A DNA stretch of 64,000 bases, from assembly GCF_002154225.1 (NCBI RefSeq), contig NZ_MTSE01000009.1, positions 172,634 to 236,633 on the forward strand, given 5' to 3'. Origin of the DNA: Hymenobacter crusticola (GTDB lineage: Bacteria > Bacteroidota > Bacteroidia > Cytophagales > Hymenobacteraceae). Below the pieces are notes generated by a model, which saw only the letters and a program-made list of their open reading frames with translations, had not been told where the DNA came from and did no database searches. Each line of letters starts with the position of its first letter. Position 1 is the stretch's first letter. The position numbers were made by a program, and so were the translations under genes. This document shows, one piece after another, positions 43,074 to 51,642 of this stretch.

Positions 43074-45392
43074 ATGCGACTTATTGTCTTTCTACTTACC
43101 TGGCTGGTGCTCCTAGCGCCGGCGCAAGCCCAAACCCAAACCTCCGTCGGTACCTTGAAGGGCACCGTGACGGCTGCCGATGGCCAACCCGTTCCTTTCG
43201 CCACTGTGGGGGTGCTCAACCAGCCGCAAGCGGCCGTGGCCGACGCGGCAGGTACGTTTCGCCTCACCCTGCCCACGGGCACCTACCAACTAACCGTTCG
43301 GGCGGTGGGCTACGCCCTCATTATTAGGCCAGTGGCCGTGGCTGAAGCCGGCAACGCGTCGCTCGCCTTCACGCTGCAAGAGCAGGGCCGGGCCCTGGAC
43401 GAGGTAGTGGTAACGGCCGAGCGGACTGAAGCCGACGTGCAGCGCACGCCCACGGCTGTTAGTGTCCTCAGCGCCCGCCAGCTGCAAGACTACCGGGTGT
43501 GGTCGTTTAGCGACCTAGGTGCGCTGGCCCCGAGCCTGCAAACCGTAGAGCACGGGGGCAGCACCAGCTCGTTGTTTCTCAACATCCGGGGCACGATGGG
43601 GCTGCACAGCCAAACGGCCGTGGCCACCTACATCGACGGGGTGTATCAGTTTGAGGGCTTTTCCGTGCCGCTGCAATTCAACAACGTGGCCCGCATCGAG
43701 GTGCTGCGCGGGCCACAAGGCACACTTTACGGCCGCAACGCCTTTGGGGGCGTCATCAACATCATCACCAAAAAGCCCACGAACCGGCCGGAGGGTTTTG
43801 CTCAAGTGGACGTGGGCAACTACGCCCAGCAGCGCTACAACGTGGCGTTCAGCACCCCGCTTGTTCCCGACAAGCTCTTTGTGGGCGTGTCGGGTTTGTT
43901 TAGCCAGCGGCGCGGCATTTACACCAACGCAGCCACGGGCCAAGCGTTTGACCGGCCCCAGAGCATCGCGGGCAATGTGAACCTGCGGTACCTACCCACG
44001 GCCGCCTTGAGTGTGGAACTGATTGGGCGTTTCGAGCGCAACGATGACCTAGGGGCCTACCCGTGGGTAGCCACCGACCAAGAACTGTTCGCTCACCCCT
44101 ACGTCATTGGCCGTAGCGTCTCGAACCGGGAGCGACGCAACAATGTAAATGCCTCCGTGCAGGTGAAATACGAAACGCGGCCGGTGGTCTTCACATCTAT
44201 CAGTGCCTTTCAGGATTACAAAAAGGGGTTCCCGGAGTATCTGGACGGGGATTATACGGCCGCCGACTTAACCAAAGCACTCAGCGATGACCGGGTGCGC
44301 ACCTTCACCCAAGAGCTACGCCTAGCCTCTAACCCCGCCCTAACCGGACCCTTTAGTTGGACCGCCGGCACGTTCCTGTGGACGGCCCCGAACGGGAGCA
44401 ACGAGTTCGTACAGTTTCGGACGCCGGCCACGGGACCAGCGTCCACGTTCTACCGCAGCAGCCATTCCGACAACCGGGGGCTAGCTTTTTTCGGTCAAGG
44501 CGCCTACCGGCTCACGCCCAGGCTGACGGCCACGGCCGGCCTGCGCTACGACCGGGAGCAACGCGAATTGGCGCAGTCGCGCCGCACGGTAGCTCCCAAT
44601 GGCACGGAAAGCCAAGTGTTTCCGCTAACTACTTTTGAAACCCGATTTGGGGCATTCACGCCCAAGGGTGTGCTCAGCTTCCAAGCCACGGAGAATACGT
44701 TGGTCTATGCCAGTTACGCGCGCGGCTTCCGGGCTGGCGGCCTCAATCTGTTTGCGCCCACCGCGGCGGACGTGGCGGTGGGTCCGGAGCATTCCAATAA
44801 CTACGAGGTCGGAATAAAAAATACGCTGTTCCATGACCAGCTTCGGCTGAACCTGACGGGCTTCTACCTGCAACAGCGCGACCAGCAGGTGACGGTGATT
44901 GAGAACTCCTTTTTCCTGACCCGCAACGCTGGCGACATGCACAACCTAGGGGCGGAGCTAGAAGTGATGGCCGTGCCCGTAAAGGGCTTGCAAGCGGAGT
45001 GGGCCGCGAGCCTGAGCCGGGCCGAGTACGAGCGGCTGACGACAGTAGTGGCCGGCCTCAACCAAGACCTAGCTGGCAATAAGCCCCTGTTCAACCCCGC
45101 CGCGGCCTCGTTTCTAGCGCTACAATATGGCCGTCCGCTGGTGGGACCCTTGAGCGCGTTTGTGCGGGGCGAGCACCGCTATTCGGCCGCCTACTTTCTC
45201 AATTTTGACAACGCCATCCGGCAATCACCCTACCATGTATTTAATGCCCGGGCAGGCCTCAAATACAAAACCTATGAGTTGGCCGTGTGGGGACGTAACC
45301 TAACAGAGGTCAAATACCGGACCTGGGCCACGGGCGTATTTCTGCTCAATACACCCCGCTTGTGGGGTGTTACGGCCACTGCTAGCTTCTAG
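43074..45392 (+). CDS. TonB-dependent receptor, siderophore/metal type
   Basis: A 772-residue outer-membrane receptor. The signal peptide is at the start (MRLIVFLLTWLVLLAPAQA, 43074). A carboxypeptidase-regulatory-like domain follows (GTLKGTVTAADGQPVPFATVGVL), then the plug (EVVVTAERTEADVQRTPTAVSVL; RIEVLRGPQGTLYGRNAFGGVINIITKKP) and a beta-barrel ending in aromatic F. The plug and barrel resemble siderophore and pyoverdine-type receptors, not SusC. With the Cys-rich small protein upstream it probably takes up a metal chelate. Confidence 0.88.
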   Translation: MRLIVFLLTWLVLLAPAQAQTQTSVGTLKGTVTAADGQPVPFATVGVLNQPQAAVADAAGTFRLTLPTGTYQLTVRAVGYALIIRPVAVAEAGNASLAFTLQEQGRALDEVVVTAERTEADVQRTPTAVSVLSARQLQDYRVWSFSDLGALAPSLQTVEHGGSTSSLFLNIRGTMGLHSQTAVATYIDGVYQFEGFSVPLQFNNVARIEVLRGPQGTLYGRNAFGGVINIITKKPTNRPEGFAQVDVGNYAQQRYNVAFSTPLVPDKLFVGVSGLFSQRRGIYTNAATGQAFDRPQSIAGNVNLRYLPTAALSVELIGRFERNDDLGAYPWVATDQELFAHPYVIGRSVSNRERRNNVNASVQVKYETRPVVFTSISAFQDYKKGFPEYLDGDYTAADLTKALSDDRVRTFTQELRLASNPALTGPFSWTAGTFLWTAPNGSNEFVQFRTPATGPASTFYRSSHSDNRGLAFFGQGAYRLTPRLTATAGLRYDREQRELAQSRRTVAPNGTESQVFPLTTFETRFGAFTPKGVLSFQATENTLVYASYARGFRAGGLNLFAPTAADVAVGPEHSNNYEVGIKNTLFHDQLRLNLTGFYLQQRDQQVTVIENSFFLTRNAGDMHNLGAELEVMAVPVKGLQAEWAASLSRAEYERLTTVVAGLNQDLAGNKPLFNPAAASFLALQYGRPLVGPLSAFVRGEHRYSAAYFLNFDNAIRQSPYHVFNARAGLKYKTYELAVWGRNLTEVKYRTWATGVFLLNTPRLWGVTATASF

Positions 45393-46233
45393 CCACCTGC
45401 AAACATGGATGTAGGATAGTAGGGTTTTGTTAGCTCCTGTAGTCTAAAACTTAAGAGCATAATGAAACTGCACGCCTATCGCAGGTAGCGAGTCAACCGA
45501 ATGCGAGTTTGCGTAAGACAAATTGCGAAACCGGTTGACTCGCTGATGCTGCCAAGTCTGACCATTCTGTTGGACTGCGTAAGCCACAGCTAGGACTGTC
45601 GAAGCGAAGTAGGCAGCCTCGTTACAGCTTATCCTTCTACATGATACCAACTCAGTGGCGGCTTGTTCTTGCCTGTACTAGCGTCTATTTTGTGTCGTCC
45701 AGCCCTCATGGCTACTTACTCTAAAAAAGCGCCGACAACCCGTTGCAGTAAGCGGTTCATCACGCAACCGGTGTGTAATTCGACGAACATAAACTGCGTC
45801 GCAAAAACTTGGTAGACTGTTAGGTATGCCCCGCCGCTAGCATGCATTGCGCCGCCGACACCTGAAAGCTGTATTGCTTTTGCTTGCCTAGAAAGCAACA
45901 CTGGTTTCAATCAGGGTGACGTGGAAGTGTGGTTTTGGTTAAAACATTCCCCGTTTTTGTTAAAGCGGCTCTCGCTGGTCATTGGACCTTTGCAACACCT
46001 ACGGCGTGCTAAAGCAACAGACAGGGTGCAGAACACAAAAAAGCGCGATTGATCAACTACTCAGCAGTATGGAGGCTAGCCAACCAAAACGCACGGCAAG
46101 ACCAATCTCACGATCGGGATGAGTACAAGCTAGCCTTATGGCTATCAAGTTGTGTAACAAGAGTCAGAGCCTCTCTTAAACGTAACCGTATCACAGACCC
46201 ACGGCAAAGTGGATATGCAAACCAACTAGCTCT
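45393..46233. other. 841-bp gap with one hairpin
   Basis: No supported gene. Contains the repeat at 45487-45544 and a possible promoter (TTTTTG near 45953 and GACCTTTG near 45989) facing the AraC gene. Confidence 0.4.
45487..45544. repeat. 13-bp inverted repeat
   Basis: AGCGAGTCAACCG (45487-45499) and CGGTTGACTCGCT (45532-45544) around a 32-nt loop with partly symmetrical TTTGCG / TTGCGAAA. Its role could be terminator, operator or repeat. Confidence 0.45.
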
Positions 46234-47145
46234 ATGAAGCCTTACACCATCCAGTCCATATCGGAGTTGCATCGGCTCTTAGAACTAGGCAAGCCAGAGC
46301 ATCCGCTGATAAGCGTTATTGATTTTGCCAAAACCAAATGCTTTTCTGAAGAGAAGCTGCGCAGCGTGGTATACGATTTTTACTGCATTGCGCTCAAGAA
46401 GAATTTTCAGGGCAAAATGAGGTATGGGCAAAATTCGTATGATTTCGACGAAGGAATCATGACGTTTTTCTCACCGGGCCAGGTAGTGACCACCGATATC
46501 GTTGACGATTTGCAGCTGGCCGGGTGGTGGTTGGTTGTGCACCCTGATTTTATCACGAGTTCTTCATTAGGCAAGAGCATTAAGGAGTATGAATTTTTCT
46601 CCTATGCTGTGAATGAGGCACTTCACTTATCGGAAAAAGAGGAGCAGGTTGTTGATTTTATCATCCAAACATTACAGCAGGAATACCGCGCGGGCATCGA
46701 TGCGTTCAGCTACACCATCATTATCTCGCACATTCAACTGCTGCTCAATTACTGCCAGCGGTTTTATAACCGCCAATTCCTGACGCGGCAAGTGGTGCAC
46801 CACACGCTACTGGAAAAGTTGGAGGCGTTGCTATCGGCCTATCTTGACAGCGAGCAGTTAACCGAGTCAGGCCCGCCTACGGTTCACTACGTGGCCGAGC
46901 AGTTGGCTATGTCACCTAATTACCTGAGCAGCATGCTCCGGAGCTTGACCGGCCAGAACGCGCAACAACACATTCATTACCACCTGCTGGAAAAAGCAAA
47001 AGCAATTCTGGTAACGAGTGACCTAACAGTCAGTGAAGTCGCCTTTCTGCTAGGCTTCAATCACCTGCAATCTTTTACCCGATTGTTTAAGGCGAAAACA
47101 AACCTATCGCCACTCGACTACCGCAAAGCGCATTGGCTAAACTAA
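46234..47145 (+). CDS. AraC family transcriptional regulator
   Basis: A 303-residue regulator. A cupin-like N-terminal sensor (~30-170; FDEGIMTFFSPGQVV) is followed by two helix-turn-helix units at about 205-300: VHYVAEQLAMSPNYLSSMLRSLTGQNAQQHIHYHLLEKAKAIL and LTVSEVAFLLGFNHLQSFTRLFKAKTNLSPLDYRK. It precedes the SDR gene by 321 bp and may control it. Confidence 0.9.
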   Translation: MKPYTIQSISELHRLLELGKPEHPLISVIDFAKTKCFSEEKLRSVVYDFYCIALKKNFQGKMRYGQNSYDFDEGIMTFFSPGQVVTTDIVDDLQLAGWWLVVHPDFITSSSLGKSIKEYEFFSYAVNEALHLSEKEEQVVDFIIQTLQQEYRAGIDAFSYTIIISHIQLLLNYCQRFYNRQFLTRQVVHHTLLEKLEALLSAYLDSEQLTESGPPTVHYVAEQLAMSPNYLSSMLRSLTGQNAQQHIHYHLLEKAKAILVTSDLTVSEVAFLLGFNHLQSFTRLFKAKTNLSPLDYRKAHWLN

Positions 47146-47466
47146 AGTCCTTGGCTCTTAACCCACGGCGGGGTACTTAGCGGGCGCTTCGGCTGGGGCT
47201 GCTGTTGCGCGCTCCGCACGTCCCGTTGGTCGGGACGAGTTATCCCACTTACCGCACCGAAACCATCCGTCCTAGGGCATGCCTAGGATTCTCCTGGTTG
47301 GCGGACACTACGTGCTTCCACCTCGCTCGACATGGTCCTGATAGCGCGAGCTAGGTAGTAGCCGATCTAGGCGTGAGCACTCCCCATTCACTAACAAATT
47401 CTTTAAGCGAGTGGATAGAACGTTCACCGCGCCGCTCTCATAATCTCCTTCTTAACCCCCTAGCTT
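47146..47466. other. 321-bp gap between AraC and SDR genes
   Basis: No ORF supported. Likely promoter/operator region of the SDR gene; includes CCTAGG sites near 47271 and 47282. Confidence 0.4.
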
Positions 47467-48246
47467 ATGTCAACCAACACACAGAAAGTCGCCATCGTCA
47501 CGGGCGGCGCCACCGGCATCGGCCGGGCCATTGCCCAAGCCCTGGTCGCCGCCGGTGCAGCCGTCATCATTGCCGGCCGCGACCAGCAGCGCGGCGAAGA
47601 GGCCGCAGCCGCCCTCGGCAGCAACACGTTATTTGTGGCCACGGATGTTAGCCAGGAAGGCGACGTTCAGCAGCTGATAGCTACCACCGTGGACCGCTAC
47701 GGCCGCCTCGACTACCTCATCAACAACGCGGGCATCGAAGCGGGGATGGGCGGCTTTGAAGGCACGACAGCAGACCTGCTCGACCAGGTACTCGCCATTA
47801 ATGTGAAAGGTGTATTCCTGGCCATCAAGCACGCCGCGCCCGTCATGGTGCGCCAGCAGCGCGGCGTTATTATCAACATCGGCTCATTCGTGGGAACGAC
47901 CAATCCTATTCTGGAAGCGGCCGCCTACGGCGCCAGCAAGGCGGCTGTGCTCAGCCTAACGCGCGCGGCGGCCGCAGGCTACGCCGACCAGCACCTACGC
48001 GTGTACGCCGTTTGCCCTTGGATGACGGATACGCCGATGGCCGACCGCCAGACGGACCGCGACCCGGCGGCCAAGGCTCGCTACGCGGCGGCCATCAATC
48101 CCAGCCAGCAGTTGGTCACGCCCGAGGACTTGGCCCGCGCCACCGTCGACATTTTGGAAGGCCGCACCGAGCTACCCAACGGCGAGGCGGTGCTGGTTGA
48201 CTACGGCAGCGCGCTGAATCGCATCACGCCTATGACAGTGGCCTAG
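47467..48246 (+). CDS. short-chain dehydrogenase/reductase
   Basis: A 259-residue classical SDR. NAD(P)-binding VTGGATGIGRAIA, NNAG (LINNAGIEAGMGG), catalytic Ser in INIGSFVG and Y-x-x-x-K in AAYGASKAAVLSL; PWMTDTPMADRQ is the substrate-loop region. D rather than K/R after the second strand is not clear, so cofactor preference is not assigned. Probably acts on a small alcohol or ketone. It follows AraC and precedes the NTF2-like gene. Confidence 0.9.
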   Translation: MSTNTQKVAIVTGGATGIGRAIAQALVAAGAAVIIAGRDQQRGEEAAAALGSNTLFVATDVSQEGDVQQLIATTVDRYGRLDYLINNAGIEAGMGGFEGTTADLLDQVLAINVKGVFLAIKHAAPVMVRQQRGVIINIGSFVGTTNPILEAAAYGASKAAVLSLTRAAAAGYADQHLRVYAVCPWMTDTPMADRQTDRDPAAKARYAAAINPSQQLVTPEDLARATVDILEGRTELPNGEAVLVDYGSALNRITPMTVA

Positions 48247-48640
48247 CCATTGCGCTTCAACTGACACTAGCTACGCAGTTGCTCAGTGCTTGTACTGGCC
48301 GGACAACCTGCCCCCCTGTTGAATATAGCAGGGCGTGGCGCATAGAGCCCACGGAGTGGTACGCCCTTGGGACTGTTGGCAGTCGGCGAGCAGTCCCAAG
48401 GGCTTCAGCAAAGCATGGGCGCGGCGAAAGCGGACTGTACAGTCAACGGGAGTCACACTTAGCTCAAAGAACCGCACTGCTGCCAGAACTGGGGGCACCA
48501 CGTGAACAGGCGCATCTATGGGCGTTGTGGAGTGGCCTCTTACTGGCTAGCTTGCTCTCTATCGGGGAGACCTGGGTAGAGCAAAAGTTGCTCTATTTCC
48601 GTAGTACCCCCTTCTAGTTCATACAATCATTGATACTTCT
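48247..48640. other. 394-bp gap
   Basis: No credible gene or clear promoter; contains a long open + frame (48279-48617) with no protein-like features. Confidence 0.4.
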
Positions 48641-48988
48641 ATGCAGAAAGAAAACAAAATGATCCTAGAAAAGGCAAACGCAGCCATCACGGCCGGCGAC
48701 TATGAGGGATTCTTGGCGCACTGCACCGACGACACAAAATGGACCTTTGTGGGCGAACAAACACTACAGGGCAAAGAAGCCGTTCGGAAATGGATGGCCA
48801 CCGCGTACAAAAAGCCGCCGCAGTTTCTGGTTGAGCGCTTCATTGCCGAGGATGATTTCGTCACGGCGCTCGGCACGATTACGCTGCCGGATGACAGCGG
48901 TAATGAAACGGAGCATCTGTATTGCGACGTCTGGCGATTTCACGAGGGTAAAATGGCCGAATTAACGGCTTTCGTTATCACGCCTTAG
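48641..48988 (+). CDS. NTF2-like (SnoaL) protein
   Basis: A 115-residue cone-shaped alpha+beta protein: ILEKANAAITAGDYEGFLAHCTDDTKWTFVG, then KEAVRKWMA, then YCDVWRFHEGKMAELTAFV. This is the SnoaL/nuclear transport factor 2 fold, used by small isomerases, dehydratases and stress proteins. The second Met, MILEK, is an alternative start. It may be co-regulated with the SDR; function unknown. Confidence 0.82.
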   Translation: MQKENKMILEKANAAITAGDYEGFLAHCTDDTKWTFVGEQTLQGKEAVRKWMATAYKKPPQFLVERFIAEDDFVTALGTITLPDDSGNETEHLYCDVWRFHEGKMAELTAFVITP

Positions 48989-49059
48989 CTCACACCACGA
49001 CCTAGCTACTCTACCTTATCGACATAGAGGCAACGGAGTCAGCGCTGAAAACTCCTGGC

Positions 49060-50160
49060 TTATTTCAACTCCTTGCCTGCAATATCTTCCCAGCGGTAGA
49101 AGTGGAAGGTTTTGCCCTCCGACATAGCCACAAACAAGCCATGCGAAAACTGCTTGTTCAACGGCACGTTTGTCACCTCTGACCCATCGCTGATCTGCGC
49201 GGCTACTTTCACGGTCTTGAGCAAGGGGTGGTCGAAGGGCTTGCCGGGAGTGCCTTCGCGCCGGAAAATCTGGAATTGATTTGCACCTTGGTCCGACACC
49301 AGCAGGTAGCCGGTTCGCGGCCCCGTTTTGTAGATAGAAATGCCCTCGTGGTCCTCGGTGAAACCCGTTTGCCCGAATAAAGCGAGTTCAGCATTGCCCT
49401 GTGTTGGGTCGGCGTAGTATTGGCGCACGCCCACGCCTTCGTCGGAGTAGTAAACGTAACCTAGCTCATTATCAACAGCAATGGATTCGATTTCCTTTTT
49501 GCCGCTCCACTTACCAAACTTTCGGACGAAAGTCATTTGCAGGTGCCCCGTGCCATCGTCTTGCAGCAGGTATTGCCAGAGGTAGCCTTGCTGCGGCCCC
49601 GTCTTCCGGCCCACGATGGCGAACATGGCCCCGTCGCGGGGGCGTTTGTAGAGGGCAATGCCCATAGGCAGGCGTTCGGTTTCGCCGGCAAACACAGCTA
49701 GGTTACCGCGGTCCACAGGCTGCATGTCGGGCAGGCGGAAGGCGCGCAGGCGCGACGTCTCCCGCTCAGTAGTCACGGCAATATCGGTGGGCTGACCGTG
49801 CAGTTGCAGGCCGTAGCCGATATCTACGTTGTTAGGCCTTCTCAGCCCGCGTACCACCTTTGGGGGAATGACTTTTCCCTGCAAGTCAAACACATACAAT
49901 GCCCCATCGGGGTCTTTGTCCGTGCCGATGATGAGGCTCTTGGCCGGGTCCGTTGGGTTAATCCAGATGGCGGGGTCGTCGGTGTCGTGTCGTACCGTGT
50001 CGGTCACGACAACGGGCTGCACTATAGCAGCTTCGGCTCCGGTCGAAGCTGCTGGATCGGTCGACGTTGCCCCTTGTGTGTGGCCGCACGCGGTTCCGAG
50101 CAAGGCCGTGGTCAGAAGAAGCGTTAAGCGCGTTAAAACAGCTTGATTAGCAGAAAGCAC
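49060..50160 (-). CDS. beta-propeller phytase (lipoprotein)
   Basis: A 366-residue lipoprotein (signal LTLLLTTALLGTAC). The calcium-dependent beta-propeller phytase core is recognisable: DDPAIWINPTDPAKSLIIGTDK, RRPNNVDIGYGLQL, IESIAVDNELGYVYYSDEGVGV, EDHEGISIYKTG and LLVSDQGANQFQIF. It hydrolyses phytate to lower inositol phosphates and phosphate at the cell envelope. It is the last gene of an operon with the beta-helix lipoprotein (32-bp gap) and a TonB receptor, which points to phytate use. Confidence 0.92.
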   Translation of the reverse strand: MLSANQAVLTRLTLLLTTALLGTACGHTQGATSTDPAASTGAEAAIVQPVVVTDTVRHDTDDPAIWINPTDPAKSLIIGTDKDPDGALYVFDLQGKVIPPKVVRGLRRPNNVDIGYGLQLHGQPTDIAVTTERETSRLRAFRLPDMQPVDRGNLAVFAGETERLPMGIALYKRPRDGAMFAIVGRKTGPQQGYLWQYLLQDDGTGHLQMTFVRKFGKWSGKKEIESIAVDNELGYVYYSDEGVGVRQYYADPTQGNAELALFGQTGFTEDHEGISIYKTGPRTGYLLVSDQGANQFQIFRREGTPGKPFDHPLLKTVKVAAQISDGSEVTNVPLNKQFSHGLFVAMSEGKTFHFYRWEDIAGKELK

Positions 50161-50192
50161 GGGTACCCAAGGAAATGATGTGAGAAGCTGAC

Positions 50193-51602
50193 TTACTGCT
50201 GGTTGCCGGTACCATTGCCCAGATAGGCGCCCGCATCGGCACCCGGTGCGGTGATGGTTGGCTGGAAGATGCCCGGCACGTTGAATGAACTCACGGTGTT
50301 CAGCGCCTGGAAGTCGGTGCGGCCCTTGCCGAGGGCAGGAGAGCCAGTTTGCAGGCGCAGGTTGTCGGCCGCTTTCAAGAAATTCGAGGTTTGTATCAGC
50401 GCGCTCGGGGCGGCCGTCGTGCCCGAAGCGGTAGCTAGGTCAACGGACTGAAACCTCGGGTTGTTGGCCTGGACCGCGCCGCGCGTATCAGCGTTCTGGT
50501 CGGTGGTGAGCGAGCCGGCTGTGGCGGCATTGAACTGCGCCGCTTGATCGGCGGTATTGGCGTAATAGAACTGGTTGTTGTACTTGATGTTGGCTAGGTC
50601 CGGGGTGTCGTCGGAGCGCATGCGCAAGCCAAAGCGGCAGTTAGCAATCAAGTTATTATACACCAAACCTTTGGCCTGCACCTCGTAGTTGATGGAGCCG
50701 CCGCGGCCCGATTTGGTTTGGCGGTAGCCACAGTTGAAGAAGGTGTTGTTGTAGGTGTTCACGTTGGTCTGCACGGCCGAACCCGCCACCGATGCCACTT
50801 TCACGCCGTTGGTAGCGCCGCCCACAAAGACGTTGTAGGCGATGTCGCCGGTGCAGCCGGCTTTCACGTTCACCGCTTCGCCGCCGCCTTTGCCAGTTTT
50901 CTCAAACCGGTTGCGCATCACGCTGAACTTGGCGCTCTGCACGCGAATGAAGTCGTCGACGGAGCCGTGCAAGTACGAATCTTCCAGCACAAACTGCGCG
51001 TTGGCTTTCTTGGCCAGCATCGAAACACCATACTTAGGGTCGCCGGCCGCGTAGCCCGTGGGAGCGTTGGCTCCGTAGGGCCCACCCACATACCCTAGGT
51101 TTGTCCACTTCAGAGCAATCAGCGAAGCGCCGTCGCCATTGATGCCCCCCCAATAGCCTTTGAAAGCGGGGTCAGAAGCTACGTCCTGCACCGCCGTGGG
51201 GTCGCCCTTCAGGTTGTCGGGAATGGTGATGGTAACGGGTTGCTCCTTGGTGCCCACACTCAGTAGCACGCCGTTGATAAAGAACGTGGGATTGTTGGTG
51301 GCCTGCCCGAAAGTGCTGGGCGACTTGGGGTTACCTACCACGATGATCTTCACACCGGGTTGCAGCCAGAGCGTGTCGCCGTCGTTCACGGTCACGTCGC
51401 CGACCATGTAGTAGGGCTTATCCCGCCCCGGAATTGTTCCTTTCAGTGGGCTCTTCAGCGTATCACCGCTAAACTTCTGACCGACCACGCGCTCGGGCGT
51501 CGCTACTTCGGTCGTGTCGTCGCAAGCCGATAGTGCAGCGGCGGAAAACAGCAGCACAGCGGCTGCCGCACGGGAAAAGGAGTAGTTGGGGAGCATAAAC
51601 AT
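50193..51602 (-). CDS. right-handed beta-helix lipoprotein
   Basis: A 469-residue lipoprotein (lipobox ALSAC). I start at MFMLPNYS (51602); MLPNYS (51596) is also possible. Repeated strand-turn units with asparagine ladders (YNVFVGGATNGVKVA; TYNNTFFNCGYRQ; VYNNLIANCRFGLRM) indicate a parallel beta-helix, as in pectate lyase-like and surface binding proteins. It lies where a SusD-type protein would normally sit, between TonB receptor and phytase. Probably a surface phytate-binding or processing partner (inference). Confidence 0.75.
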   Translation of the reverse strand: MFMLPNYSFSRAAAAVLLFSAAALSACDDTTEVATPERVVGQKFSGDTLKSPLKGTIPGRDKPYYMVGDVTVNDGDTLWLQPGVKIIVVGNPKSPSTFGQATNNPTFFINGVLLSVGTKEQPVTITIPDNLKGDPTAVQDVASDPAFKGYWGGINGDGASLIALKWTNLGYVGGPYGANAPTGYAAGDPKYGVSMLAKKANAQFVLEDSYLHGSVDDFIRVQSAKFSVMRNRFEKTGKGGGEAVNVKAGCTGDIAYNVFVGGATNGVKVASVAGSAVQTNVNTYNNTFFNCGYRQTKSGRGGSINYEVQAKGLVYNNLIANCRFGLRMRSDDTPDLANIKYNNQFYYANTADQAAQFNAATAGSLTTDQNADTRGAVQANNPRFQSVDLATASGTTAAPSALIQTSNFLKAADNLRLQTGSPALGKGRTDFQALNTVSSFNVPGIFQPTITAPGADAGAYLGNGTGNQQ

Positions 51603-51642
51603 GCAACTAGTGAGTGACAACAGAAGAGAATAAGAAGTTGAC

